64,000 nucleotides of DNA from Alphaproteobacteria bacterium. Lineage in GTDB: Bacteria; Myxococcota_A; UBA796; GCA-2862545. A model generated the notes under the pieces. The model saw nothing but the letters and a program-made list of their open reading frames with translations. It did no database searches and was not told the DNA's origin. How positions within the stretch are numbered: the stretch's first letter is position 1; every line of letters starts with the position of its first letter. The position numbers were made by a program, and so were the translations under genes. The DNA is taken from NCBI GenBank assembly GCA_020632885.1, contig JACKEQ010000025.1, forward strand, positions 1 through 64,000, read 5' to 3'. Of the stretch, positions 33,438 to 42,544 are shown piece by piece.

Positions 33438-34850
33438 ATGCTGGAGCTCCGGCCCCTCCTCGCCCGCTGGCGGAAGGCGCCGAGCGCGCTCCTCGCGGAC
33501 GTGATCGACACCCTGCCCACGAACGACGTGCCGGGCCTGGCGCGTCCCTCCGAGCGGGTCGCATGGGCCGAGGAGGCCATCGTGCGGCGCGACCCCGCCG
33601 ACCTGCGCGCCATCCTCGAGATCTGTCGGGAGCAGCGCTCGATGACCGTGGCCACCGGGCTCCTGGAGGGTCTGGCGGCCTGGCCGGCGGACCCCCGCCT
33701 CACGACGTGCCTGCGCGACTGGCTCGACCGTCCGCCCTGGACGAGCAGCGCGGGCCAGAAGGCGTGGGGGCGGGCCTTCAAGCTCCTCGCGAAGGTGCCG
33801 GACAGCCGGGTGGCGGGCCTGTTGCCGTACGACGGTGTGAGCCGGTTCGGGGAGCTCCGGGCGGCCTGGGTCACCGCGAAGCTCGAGAAGCTGCGCGGTG
33901 GGCCCGATCACGCGGTCACCCCCGCGGAGGAGGCCGCGTGGACGGCGCACCTGCGGGAACACCGCAAGCGGCTCGCGCAGGCGGTCGACGCGCGCGAGCA
34001 GGCCGATCAGCTCCTCGCGCGCGTGTACGCGGAGCCGGCCGACCTCCTCGTGCGCCAGGTCCTGGCGGACGCGCTCCTCGACCTCGACGACCCGCGGGGT
34101 GAGCTCCTGCAGCTCCAGCTCGGTCCGCCGTCCCGGGCCTCACGCGAGCGCGAGAAGGCGCTGCTCGGGGCCCACCAGGCCGCCTGGCTCGGCGCGATGC
34201 ACGACGTGCTCATGAAGGGCGGGCGGGTCTGGAGGAACGGATTCCTGGCCGAGTGCCGGCTCCGGATCCGGTCGGAGGTGGACGCCGCGCGGGCGGCCGT
34301 GGAGCCCGGGTGGTCCCTCGTGGAGGTCCTCGACCTCGGGCGCTCGGTGTTCCACATGGACGGCCTGCCGACCCTCCTGCACGGGGCAGACTGGCGCTCG
34401 CTCCGCGTGGTGCGGGGGGTGATGGACCCCTTCGAGCTCGGGCAGGTCCTGGCGATGGACGTGCCGCTCGAGGAGCTGGAGCTCGCCACCGTGAAGTACG
34501 CCTACCGCGAGGACCGCACACCGGCGCGAGCCGCACGGCACATCCCCCGGATCGTGATGGAGGGCGGTTGGGTCGAGCAGCGGCTGCCCGTGGTCGTCGG
34601 GCGGCTCACCTGCGACACCCTGGAGGTGCGGGTACAGGAGGGTGCCTTCCTGCATGCGGATCCCGCGACCGCACCGGCCATGCTGGCCGACCTCGTGTCC
34701 ATCGGCGACCGCGTGCTGTTCCGCGTGCTCTCGGGGTCCGCCGAGCACGCCTGCATCGAGTCCGTGGCGGTCGGCGTGACAGCCCGGGTCGATCCGGCGG
34801 CTTCTCCGGCCCTGAGGCGCGCCGTGGACATGGTGCGCTCCACGCTCTGA
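33438..34850 (+). CDS. TIGR02996-domain protein
   Basis: 470 residues, starting directly after the beta-subunit stop. The diagnostic stretch is LLARVYAEPADLLVRQVLAD followed by ALLDLDDPRGELLQLQL, the repeat-companion motif TIGR02996 common in Myxococcota and Planctomycetota proteins. Around it are helical repeat-like regions (RAILEICREQRSMTVATGLLEGL) and a C-terminal leucine-rich-repeat-like segment (SLVEVLDLGRSVFHMDGLP, LEELELATVKYAY). No signal or membrane helix. Probably an interaction scaffold. Its place inside the formate dehydrogenase run may be incidental. Confidence 0.8.
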   Translation: MLELRPLLARWRKAPSALLADVIDTLPTNDVPGLARPSERVAWAEEAIVRRDPADLRAILEICREQRSMTVATGLLEGLAAWPADPRLTTCLRDWLDRPPWTSSAGQKAWGRAFKLLAKVPDSRVAGLLPYDGVSRFGELRAAWVTAKLEKLRGGPDHAVTPAEEAAWTAHLREHRKRLAQAVDAREQADQLLARVYAEPADLLVRQVLADALLDLDDPRGELLQLQLGPPSRASREREKALLGAHQAAWLGAMHDVLMKGGRVWRNGFLAECRLRIRSEVDAARAAVEPGWSLVEVLDLGRSVFHMDGLPTLLHGADWRSLRVVRGVMDPFELGQVLAMDVPLEELELATVKYAYREDRTPARAARHIPRIVMEGGWVEQRLPVVVGRLTCDTLEVRVQEGAFLHADPATAPAMLADLVSIGDRVLFRVLSGSAEHACIESVAVGVTARVDPAASPALRRAVDMVRSTL

Positions 34851-34902
34851 CGGCTCAACCCGGGCCGCCGGGATCCGACGGGTCCTCCCCTGGAGGTGAG
34901 GC

Positions 34903-35301
34903 ATGTCCGGGTTCGTCTGGGAGCCACGGTTCGACCTCGGGGTCCCCGAGATGAACGACGAGCACAGGGTGCTCATCGCGAAGATGAACCGCCTGGAGGT
35001 GCTCCTCGGCCTCAACGCGCCGAGGAACACGGCGCGGGCGGCGCTGCACGACCTCCTCACGTACACGAAGGAGCACTTCGCGAGCGAGGAGCGGTACATG
35101 GAGCGCATCGCCTACCCGGCCGTCGGGACCCACAAGCGCGTGCACGTCAGCCTGATCGAGCGCCTCGAGGGCTACGCCTCCGCTCACTCCGCGGGCGCCG
35201 AGCTCGGACAGGACTTCTTCGACTTCCTGCACTTCTGGCTGCGCGCCCACATCTGCGGCGTCGACGCGAAGTACGCGGCCCACGCGCACGCCCCCGCGTA
35301 G
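34903..35301 (+). CDS. bacteriohemerythrin
   Basis: 132 residues, ATG after GGAGGTGAGG. The di-iron ligand set is visible: His in MNDEHRVL, His and Glu in KEHFASEERYM, two His in THKRVHVSLIERL, His in RAHICGVD and the Asp of GVDAKY. Bacteriohemerythrins bind O2 reversibly and act in O2 sensing, delivery or protection. It lies 38 bases upstream of the formate dehydrogenase alpha gene, whose Mo/W-selenocysteine site and iron-sulphur clusters are typically O2-sensitive, so a protective or O2-scavenging role is a plausible inference. Confidence 0.93.
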   Translation: MSGFVWEPRFDLGVPEMNDEHRVLIAKMNRLEVLLGLNAPRNTARAALHDLLTYTKEHFASEERYMERIAYPAVGTHKRVHVSLIERLEGYASAHSAGAELGQDFFDFLHFWLRAHICGVDAKYAAHAHAPA

Positions 35302-35339
35302 CCGCGCACGGCCCGCCCCGGACGGGGTATGTTGGCGAC

Positions 35340-38042
35340 ATGACACCGAAGATCACGATCGACGGGCAGATCGTCCCCTTCGAGCCCGGTGAGACCGTCC
35401 TCGACGTCGCCTCCCGCCTCGGCCACGCCATCCCCTCCCTCTGCCACGAGCCGCGCCTGAAGCCCACGGGCGCCTGCCGGATGTGCCTCGTCGAGGTGCA
35501 GGGCCAGCGGCGCCTGCAGCCGAGCTGCGCCTGGAAGGCCGAGGACGGCGCGGTGGTCACCACGCGGAACGACCGCATCGACACCCACCGGCGCACGCTG
35601 CTCTCGATGTACGTGGCCGATCACGCCCTCGACGCGGACGGCCTCCCCGTCGACCAGGGCGGCACGGGCAACCGCCTGCGCACGCACGTGAAGGACCTCG
35701 GCACCGGTCCTGCGCTGGAGCCCCTCACGGCCGTCCGCCGCGACCGGGACGACAGCAACCCCTACGTGCACTTCGACCCCGCGAGCTGCGTCGTGTGCGG
35801 GGCCTGTGTGCGCTACTGCGACGAGGTGGAGGCGGTGAGCGCCATCTCGCTGATCGACCGCGGGCGGCGCACCACCATCGGAACGGCCGATCAGCAGGGC
35901 CTGCTGGACAGCTCGTGCGAGCTCTGCGGTGGTTGCATCGCAGTCTGTCCCACCGGCGCCATGACCGAGAAGCCGGCCCTCGGCGTCCCGCGCGACCCCG
36001 AGCCCACGCGCACCACGTGCAACTTCTGCGGGGTGGGGTGTCAGGTCGACATCCACGTGCGCGACGGCCGGATCTCCCGCGTCACCTCTCCGCCCCCCGG
36101 CACCACCGTGAACGACGGCAACCTCTGCGTGAAGGGCCGGTTCGCGATGGAGTTCGTGCACCACCCCGAGCGCCTCACGTCCCCCATGATCCGGGTGGAT
36201 GGCGAGCTCGTGCCCACCACGTGGGACGTCGCCCTGCAGACCGCCGCGCGCGGGCTCCTCGGGGTGAAGCAGCGCCACGGGGCCGACGCGCTCGGCTTCG
36301 TCAGCAGCTCGCGATGCACGGGGGAGGAGAACTACCTCATGCAGAAGCTCGCGCGAGCGGCCTTCGGCACCAACAACTGTCACCAGTGTGCCGCCACTTG
36401 ACACGCTCCCACGGTCGCCGGTCTGGTGACCATGTTCGGAGCTGGAGCGATGACCAACGCCGTCCCGGAGATCCGGGGCGCGGACCTGCTGTTCGTCATC
36501 GGTAGCAACACCACGGAGGCCCACCCGGTCATCGCGATGGAGATGAAGCGCGCGGTCGTCCGGGGCGCGAAGCTCATCGTGGCGGATCCCCGGAGCATCT
36601 GGCTCACGGGCATCGCGGACGTCCACCTGCAGCTCCGTCCGGGCACGGACGTGGCGCTGCTCACCGCGATGGCCCACGTCATCGTGGCGGAGGACCTCGT
36701 CGACCACGCCTTCATCGCGGAGCACACCGAGAACGTGGAGGCCGTGGTGGACGCCGTGCGCGACTGCACGCCCGAGTGGGCGGAGGGCGTCACGGGTGTG
36801 CCGGCGGACCTGATCCGCCAGGCCGCGCGGATGTACGCCACCACCGAGAAGGCCGGGATCTACTACACCCTCGGCATCACCGAGCACACGCACGGCACCG
36901 ACAACGTCTACAGCCTCGCGAACCTCGTGCTGCTCACGGGCCACCTCGGCAAGCCGAGCGCCGGGATGAACCCCCTGCGCGGTCAGAACAACGTCCAGGG
37001 CGCCAACGACGCGGGCGCGTCCCCCATCTACTACCCGGGCTACCAGCGGGTGGACGACCCCGAAGCCCAGGAGCGCTGGGAGGCCGCGTGGGGCGTGCCG
37101 CTCTCGCCGGAGCCGGGGCTGAACCTCAACGTCATGATGAAGGGCCTGCGCGACGGGCGGATCCGCGGTCTGTACGTGATGGGCGAGGACATCCTGGTCT
37201 CGGAGCCCAACGCCTCGGCCCTCGAGGAGGGCCTGAACAATGCGGAGTTCATCGTGGTGCAGGACATCCTGCCCACGGAGACGATGCGCTTCGCGGACGT
37301 CGTGCTGCCCGCGGCGTGCTTCGCAGAGAAGGACGGCGTGTTCACGAACACCGACCGTCGGGTGCAGCGCGTGCGCAAGGCGGTCGAGCCTCCCGGAGAG
37401 GCCCGGGCCGACTGGCAGATCCTCTGCGACATGGCGAGGGCCGTCGGCTACCCGATGCCCGACTACGCCCATCCTGGCGCGGTCTACGCGGAGATGGCGT
37501 CCAACAGCCCCATGTTCGCGGGCATCCGCCACGAGCGCATCGGCGCGGCGGGCCTGCAGTGGCCCTGTCCGGAGCCCGGCCACCCAGGCACGCCGACGCT
37601 GCACGTCGATGGCCCGAAGAAGGGGAAGGCCACGTTCATGCCGGCCGCCTACCGTCCCTCCGAGGAGCTGGCGGACGACGCGTTCCCGCTGGTGCTCTCC
37701 ACGGGACGCACGCTCTACCACTACAACGCGGGCACCCAGACCCGCCGGGCGAACGGCGCGAGCACCAAGCAGCCCGGCAACTTCATCGAGATGCACCGCT
37801 ACGACGCCCGCAAGCGAGGCCTCGCCAACGGCGACCGCGTGGAGGTCAGCTCCAGGCGTGGCGCCATCGAGGCCGAGGTGGTCGTGAGCCCGCGGATGCG
37901 CGTCGGTTGCGTGTGGATGCCGATGCACTTCCCCGAGCAGCTCACCAACCGCCTCACCACGGATGCCGGCGACACCGTCACCGGCACCGCCGAGTACAAG
38001 GTGTGCGCCGTGCAGGTCAGTCCGCTGGCGGCCGCGAAGTGA
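35340..38042 (+). CDS. selenocysteine-containing formate dehydrogenase alpha subunit (in-frame TGA at 36399)
   Basis: 900 residues read through one in-frame TGA. An N-terminal [2Fe-2S] ferredoxin domain (C35, C46, C49, C63) is followed by two [4Fe-4S] clusters (C150-C153-C156-C160; C193-C196-C199-C203) and a molybdopterin domain with its own cluster (C227, C230, C234, C263). The stop-like TGA falls at residue 354 in NNCHQCAAT-Sec-HAPTVAGL, matching the catalytic Sec of E. coli FdhF. The frame then runs on without break (FGAGAMTNA, NNVQGANDAG, ADVVLPAACFAEKDG) to the C-terminal domain (STGRTLYHYN). The NuoG-type His-Cys3 cluster ligands seem absent (DHALDADGLPVDQGGTG). It oxidises formate or reduces CO2 in the cytoplasm with the beta subunit. 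Its last 26 bases overlap a convergent gene. Confidence 0.95.
36399..36431 (+). promoter_or_regulatory. Sec codon and bacterial SECIS-like hairpin
   Basis: TGA at 36399-36401 is followed by a 7-bp stem, GGTCGCC (36413-36419) with GGTGACC (36425-36431), enclosing the pentaloop GGTCT. The loop starts 18 bases after the TGA. As I recall it, E. coli fdhF has the same GGUCU apical loop at the same distance, which SelB recognises. One stem pair is G-U, the rest are Watson-Crick. This supports decoding as selenocysteine rather than termination. Confidence 0.92.
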
Positions 38043-39981
38043 CTCCCGGGGGCTCGCAGGAGTCCCGGACCCAGAGCTGGAGGTCGCCCGCGACGAGCTC
38101 CTCGCGCCAACCGCGCGCGGTGAGCGCGTCGGTGTCGAGCCGCTCGGAGGCCTTGCCGTCGAACGCGAGGCTCACGACGCAGCGGCGGTCCAGCTCGTCC
38201 AGCACCCAGGGCGCGTTCCGCCGCTTCCCGTTCCCGTCGACGAACCGGAGGAGCTTCACCCGCCTGAAGCCCTCCTCCTCCCCGATGTGCCGGTAGAGGT
38301 GCTCGAGGTAGAACTGGCGGACCCCGATGAGCGGCGGCCGCTCGAGCCAGGCGGTGGCGCAGATGGCGGCGTCGCGGTGCAGCAGGGCGGGGTGCACGCG
38401 GTCGTGGGCGATGGCCCGGGCGGCGATGGCGCACCCGTCCTCGACGCGGTCCCAGTGCGGCCAGCCCCACGACGCACGGCTCTGACGGTCGCCCACCCAG
38501 GGCCCCGCGCGACCGAACGCCACGAGGAAGAGCACGGCGAGCACCGCACCGACCGGCACCCGGCGGACGCTCCAGATGGCCAGGCCCCCGAGGGAGGCGC
38601 CCAGGATCGCGAGTGTGGGGACCGACCAGTAGATCCGCCACTCGAACAGGGACGACAGCGTGCCGAGCCGATCGGCGGTCACGCCGTTCAGCAGGAGGAA
38701 GAACACCACCAGGACGTACCGGGCGGCCCACGGCGTGCGCGCGAAGGCGGGGAGGAGGGCGAGGAGACCGAACGACAGCGGCACGCGGGCGCCGGGACCG
38801 TAGAAGTCCACCCAGTCGTACGTGCGCGAGAAGTGGGGCGGGATCCCGGCTGCGTCGACGTCGAGCTTCACGAGCAGGAGCGAGACGACCGAGGGCAGCG
38901 CGGCGAGCAGACCTCCTGCCGCCGCCCGGACGGCGGAGCGGTCGGGCCTCAGGGCCGCGAGCACCGCGAAGGCCGCGCCGACCGGGGCTGCCACGAGGGC
39001 CGACGAGGTGAACGACGACGCGCCGAAGATGGCGAGCGCCAGGAGGGCCCACGAGCGGGCGTCCAGGCGGTCGGCGAAGCGCAGGGCCGCCCAGACGACG
39101 AGGGGCATCCAGACGGTCGCGAACACCGCCTTCCCCTGGAACATGCGCGCCATGGCGAAGTTGCCCGGCGTCGGGTTCAGACCGCCCCAGAGCGCCGCCA
39201 GCACGACGCTCGCGAGCACGGCGGGCACGGCGGCCCGCTCGCCGACCACCTCGCGGGCCAACAGCCCCGCGGTGAGCGCGAAGAGCGCCGAGAACACCGC
39301 GGGGAGCACGCCGTAGTAGAGCCACTCGTGGCCGATGGGGACCAGGAACGCGAGGGCCGCGACCAGGACCTCGAAGGACTGGGCGCGATGGGCGGGCTGC
39401 TGCACGGGGGCCGTGACGTCGCCGTGCATGACGTCGAACCCGAGGACCGGCAGATCCGGGTGGGCCAGCGTGCCCGCCACCTGGCCCAGGTAGTAGCCGT
39501 CGTCGCCGTCCGGCCGGTCCACCACGAGCGTGAGCACCGCGGCGGCGGCCCCCGCGACCAGCACGGCAGCGAGCCAGCTCCGGCGCGGGGCCGTCAGCGT
39601 GGGCTCTCTCGGCTGCAGCCCCGCGAAGGCCCCCATGGCCACGAGCAGCAGGGACCACGCGGCCACCCAGGGGATCATGCGCCCGTACCAGCCCCAGAGC
39701 GCGACGGCAGCCGCGGCGGCCAGTCCGATGGCGGTGGAGGACGGCGTGACGGAGAGGAGCGCGGGTCTTGCGCTCCCGCCGAGCCATCGCCAGGTGAGCA
39801 CAGTGGCCAGCAGGGGCAGCGGAAGGCCCGCCAGGAGCAGGTGGAACGACCCACCGGCACGCACAACCAGCATGGTCCAGAGGTGGACGAACCCCACGGC
39901 GGCGACCGCGGCCTCCGCGACCCTCTCCGCGCGTCCCGGCACTCGATCGTCCACGGCCCCGTCATACCGACCCGTCCGCAT
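38017..39981 (-). CDS. large polytopic membrane protein, possible glycosyltransferase-like or DUF6077
   Basis: 654 residues from the ATG at 39981 (a GTG at 39990 is also possible). About 12-14 hydrophobic helices, with a soluble loop containing GDDGYYLGQVAGTLAHPDLPV and FDVMHGDVTAPVQ, and a cytoplasmic or periplasmic C-terminal part (VRQFYLEHLYRHIGEEEGF, DELDRRCVVSLAFDG). The layout and the acidic DGDDGYY patch recall GT-C type or DUF6077 proteins; this is a tentative visual match. It overlaps the end of the formate dehydrogenase alpha gene by 26 bases and is divergent from the PEGA kinase. Confidence 0.7.
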   Translation of the reverse strand: MRTGRYDGAVDDRVPGRAERVAEAAVAAVGFVHLWTMLVVRAGGSFHLLLAGLPLPLLATVLTWRWLGGSARPALLSVTPSSTAIGLAAAAAVALWGWYGRMIPWVAAWSLLLVAMGAFAGLQPREPTLTAPRRSWLAAVLVAGAAAAVLTLVVDRPDGDDGYYLGQVAGTLAHPDLPVLGFDVMHGDVTAPVQQPAHRAQSFEVLVAALAFLVPIGHEWLYYGVLPAVFSALFALTAGLLAREVVGERAAVPAVLASVVLAALWGGLNPTPGNFAMARMFQGKAVFATVWMPLVVWAALRFADRLDARSWALLALAIFGASSFTSSALVAAPVGAAFAVLAALRPDRSAVRAAAGGLLAALPSVVSLLLVKLDVDAAGIPPHFSRTYDWVDFYGPGARVPLSFGLLALLPAFARTPWAARYVLVVFFLLLNGVTADRLGTLSSLFEWRIYWSVPTLAILGASLGGLAIWSVRRVPVGAVLAVLFLVAFGRAGPWVGDRQSRASWGWPHWDRVEDGCAIAARAIAHDRVHPALLHRDAAICATAWLERPPLIGVRQFYLEHLYRHIGEEEGFRRVKLLRFVDGNGKRRNAPWVLDELDRRCVVSLAFDGKASERLDTDALTARGWREELVAGDLQLWVRDSCEPPGVTSRPPAD

Positions 39982-40052
39982 CGCGGCCACACGTGGATCG
40001 GGGGTGGCGGCCCGCCCGCCCCAGACGATACACGTCGGCAGGAAGGCCCCCT

Positions 40053-41585
40053 TTGAAGCTCACGGAAGGCACCGTCATCGACAGGTACACCGTGGAGGCC
40101 GCCCTCGGGGAAGGGGGCATGGCCGTGGTGTTCCGCGTGCGCCACAACCAGCTCGGCTCCCTCCACGCCATGAAGGTGCTCAAGCTGCCCGCGGCCGCCA
40201 TCCAGGAGCGGCTGCTCCAGGAAGGGCGCGTGCAGGCGCAGCTCAACCACCCGAACATCGTGTCGGTGACGGACGTGGTCGACGTGCTCGGCAGCCCGGG
40301 CCTCGTCATGGAGTTCGTCGCCGGGTCGTCGCTCGACCAGTTCCTCCGCGACCGCCGGCTCACCCTCCAGCAGGCCGACGACCTGGCCCGCGGGATCATC
40401 GAGGGCGTCGCGGTCGCCCACCAGGCCGGGCTCATCCACCGCGACCTCAAGCCCGCGAACATCCTCCTGTCCACCACGCCCACGGGCGTGATCCCGAAGA
40501 TCACGGACTTCGGGCTGGCCAAGCTGCTCGACGCGGGCGACGGCGGGCACCTCGCCACCCGGAGCGGCATGTCGATGGGCACGCCCGCCTACATGGCTCC
40601 CGAGCAGATCGAGAGCGCCAAGGGGGTCGACCGCCGCGCGGACGTGTTCTCGCTCGGCGCCATCCTCTACGAGCTCATCGGCGGCGAGCGGCCGTTCCAG
40701 GGCGACTCCACGCTGGCGGTGCTCAACGCGGTCGCGGAGGGCAAGCGTCGGCCCCTCGAGGAGCTCGTGGAGGGCGTGCCCGAGCGCATCCTCAAGGCCA
40801 TCGACGGCGCCCTGCAGACCGACCCCGACGCGCGGATCCCGAACTGCGACGCGCTCCTCGACGTCTGGATGGGCGAGTCCCGCGACCAGCGTGGCGGGTT
40901 CTCCGGCATCTGGGACGTCGACACCGTCACCCGGATCGGGCGCACCTCGGCCCCCGTGAACGCCGCCAAGCACACCGACGACTCGGAGACGGTGTTCACC
41001 ACTCAGATCGACGAGGAGGTGGAGGGTCCGCCCGTGGCGGCGTCCCTGCCTCCCGAGGAGAGCGGACCGGCGGGCGTACCGGTGCCGATGCTGGTGGCCG
41101 GCGGGCTCGTCGGGCTGTTCCTGCTCGGCGGGGGCGCCTGGGCCGTGCTGGGCGGGACGTCCGACCCCCTGCCGCCTCCCGTCGAGCCCACGGCGATCGA
41201 GGCCGTCGTGGACGTCGAGGTCCCCGAGCCCGAACCGGAGCCCGAGCCCGAGCCGGAGGTCGCGCCGGAGCCCAGGCCCGTCACGGCGCCCACTCCCGAA
41301 GCCGCGCCGGAGCCCGAGGACGTGGCGGACGAAGGGGAGGGCGACGACCCCGACGACGAGAACCCACCGCTGAGCTTCCTCTCCACGCCGAAGGGGGCGA
41401 CCGTGTACCTCGACGGGCTCGAGGTCGGGCACACGCCCATGCGCGAGTTCCGCGTGCCGCGCGGGCGTCACAAGGTGCGCATGGTGCTCGGCGAGGCCGA
41501 GGTGAAGGAGAAGATCGGGGTGAGCAGGAAGTCCGCGCGCACCTTCTCGTGGGACGTCGGCTCCGGCGGCTGGACCGAACAGTAG
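40053..41585 (+). CDS. Ser/Thr protein kinase with PEGA domain
   Basis: 510 residues from a TTG at 40053 with CAGGAAGG upstream, giving MKLTEGTVIDRYTVE; upstream in-frame codons look non-coding. The kinase domain (about 8-275) is complete: LGEGGMAVVFRV, K41 (AMKVL), HRDLKPAN (D131), DFG (D152), GTPAYMAPEQ. A membrane helix near residues 345-370 (PMLVAGGLVGLFLLGGGAWAVL) is followed by an acidic Pro/Glu linker and a C-terminal PEGA domain (STPKGATVYLDGLEVGHTPM). The PEGA part is outside the cytoplasm and may sense envelope material. The alpha/beta hydrolase follows 23 bases downstream. Confidence 0.94.
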   Translation: MKLTEGTVIDRYTVEAALGEGGMAVVFRVRHNQLGSLHAMKVLKLPAAAIQERLLQEGRVQAQLNHPNIVSVTDVVDVLGSPGLVMEFVAGSSLDQFLRDRRLTLQQADDLARGIIEGVAVAHQAGLIHRDLKPANILLSTTPTGVIPKITDFGLAKLLDAGDGGHLATRSGMSMGTPAYMAPEQIESAKGVDRRADVFSLGAILYELIGGERPFQGDSTLAVLNAVAEGKRRPLEELVEGVPERILKAIDGALQTDPDARIPNCDALLDVWMGESRDQRGGFSGIWDVDTVTRIGRTSAPVNAAKHTDDSETVFTTQIDEEVEGPPVAASLPPEESGPAGVPVPMLVAGGLVGLFLLGGGAWAVLGGTSDPLPPPVEPTAIEAVVDVEVPEPEPEPEPEPEVAPEPRPVTAPTPEAAPEPEDVADEGEGDDPDDENPPLSFLSTPKGATVYLDGLEVGHTPMREFRVPRGRHKVRMVLGEAEVKEKIGVSRKSARTFSWDVGSGGWTEQ

Positions 41586-41608
41586 ATACCTTCTCTGCAG
41601 GAGGTCCC

Positions 41609-42544
41609 ATGCTCGTCCAGGTCGGTCTGGCGGGCCTCGCGGCGGTCGCGTTGCCCACCCTGCTCGTCCGGCAGCACGTCCGTGCGCTGCTGTACTTCGG
41701 CGAGGAAGGCGAGCGTACGCCCGCGCCGGAGGACCTCACCGGGCCCCAGAAGCTCGTGGTGCTCGTGCGCGGCGCGGTCATCCCGAAGCCCCGCAACGTC
41801 CGCACGCCCCGCGACCTCGGCTTCGACTACAGCACCTCCGTCATCGACGTCCCGGACGGCCATCGCCTGGAGGTCTGGACCGTGAAGGGATCGCGCGGGC
41901 AGGTCCTGTTGTTCCATGGCTACACCCAGCCCAAGGACCAGGTCCTCGACGCGCTGCCGTGGTTCCACGCCCGCGGCTACACGGTGCACCTCGTGGACTT
42001 CCGGGCGTCGGGGGGCTCGAGCGGCCACCGCACCACCCTGGGGGCCGAGGAGGCCCACGACGTCGCGGCGGCCGTCCGCTGGGCCGCGGCGCGCGGGGAG
42101 CCCGGTCCGCTCGTGGTCTACGGGTTCTCGATGGGCGGGGCGGCCATCCTGGGCGCGCTCGCCGACGGCGACCTCCCGGTGGACGCCGCCATCGTGGACG
42201 GGGTGTACGACCGGCTCGCGAACACCCTGGCCCACCGGTTCCGGACGATGGGCCTGCCCGCTTCGCCCGGCCGGGAGCTCCTGATGCTCTGGGGGAGCGT
42301 GGAGCTCCGGAGGAACGCGTGGCGCGTGGCTCCCGTGGAGGACGCCGCGCGGGTGCGGGCGCCCGTCCTGGTGCTCGTGGGCGAGGACGACCCCCGTGTG
42401 GGCGTCGCGGACGGCCGGGCCATCGCGGAGGCCCTGCCCGACGGGCGTCTCGTGGTGCTCGAGGGCGGCGGGCACGACCCGGGGTTCCTCACGGCCCCGG
42501 AGCCCTTCACCCTCGCCGTGGAGGCGTTCCTCAGCGCACGGTGA
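41609..42544 (+). CDS. alpha/beta hydrolase, membrane-anchored
   Basis: 311 residues, ATG after GCAGGAGGTCCC, the strongest Shine-Dalgarno in this region. A hydrophobic N-terminus (MLVQVGLAGLAAVALPTLLV) probably anchors it. Hydrolase features: LLFHGYTQPKDQ (oxyanion region), nucleophile elbow GFSMGG, acid in VGEDDPRV and His in GGGHDPGF, so the Ser-Asp-His triad is intact. The substrate is unknown; esterase or lipase-like activity is likely. Its last 14 bases overlap the convergent AgmX-type gene. Confidence 0.87.
   Translation: MLVQVGLAGLAAVALPTLLVRQHVRALLYFGEEGERTPAPEDLTGPQKLVVLVRGAVIPKPRNVRTPRDLGFDYSTSVIDVPDGHRLEVWTVKGSRGQVLLFHGYTQPKDQVLDALPWFHARGYTVHLVDFRASGGSSGHRTTLGAEEAHDVAAAVRWAAARGEPGPLVVYGFSMGGAAILGALADGDLPVDAAIVDGVYDRLANTLAHRFRTMGLPASPGRELLMLWGSVELRRNAWRVAPVEDAARVRAPVLVLVGEDDPRVGVADGRAIAEALPDGRLVVLEGGGHDPGFLTAPEPFTLAVEAFLSAR

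Noticed and set aside
36399..36401. Stop codon ending a short formate dehydrogenase fragment, with a second gene starting at 36426
   Set aside because: The TGA is at the Sec position with a matching SECIS hairpin and uninterrupted family similarity on both sides, so it is decoded as selenocysteine.
38041..38064. Inverted repeat GACTCC/GGAGTC after the formate dehydrogenase stop
   Set aside because: Only 6 bp with a 12-base loop, no T-run, and it lies inside the coding region of the convergent membrane protein, so a terminator call is not supported.
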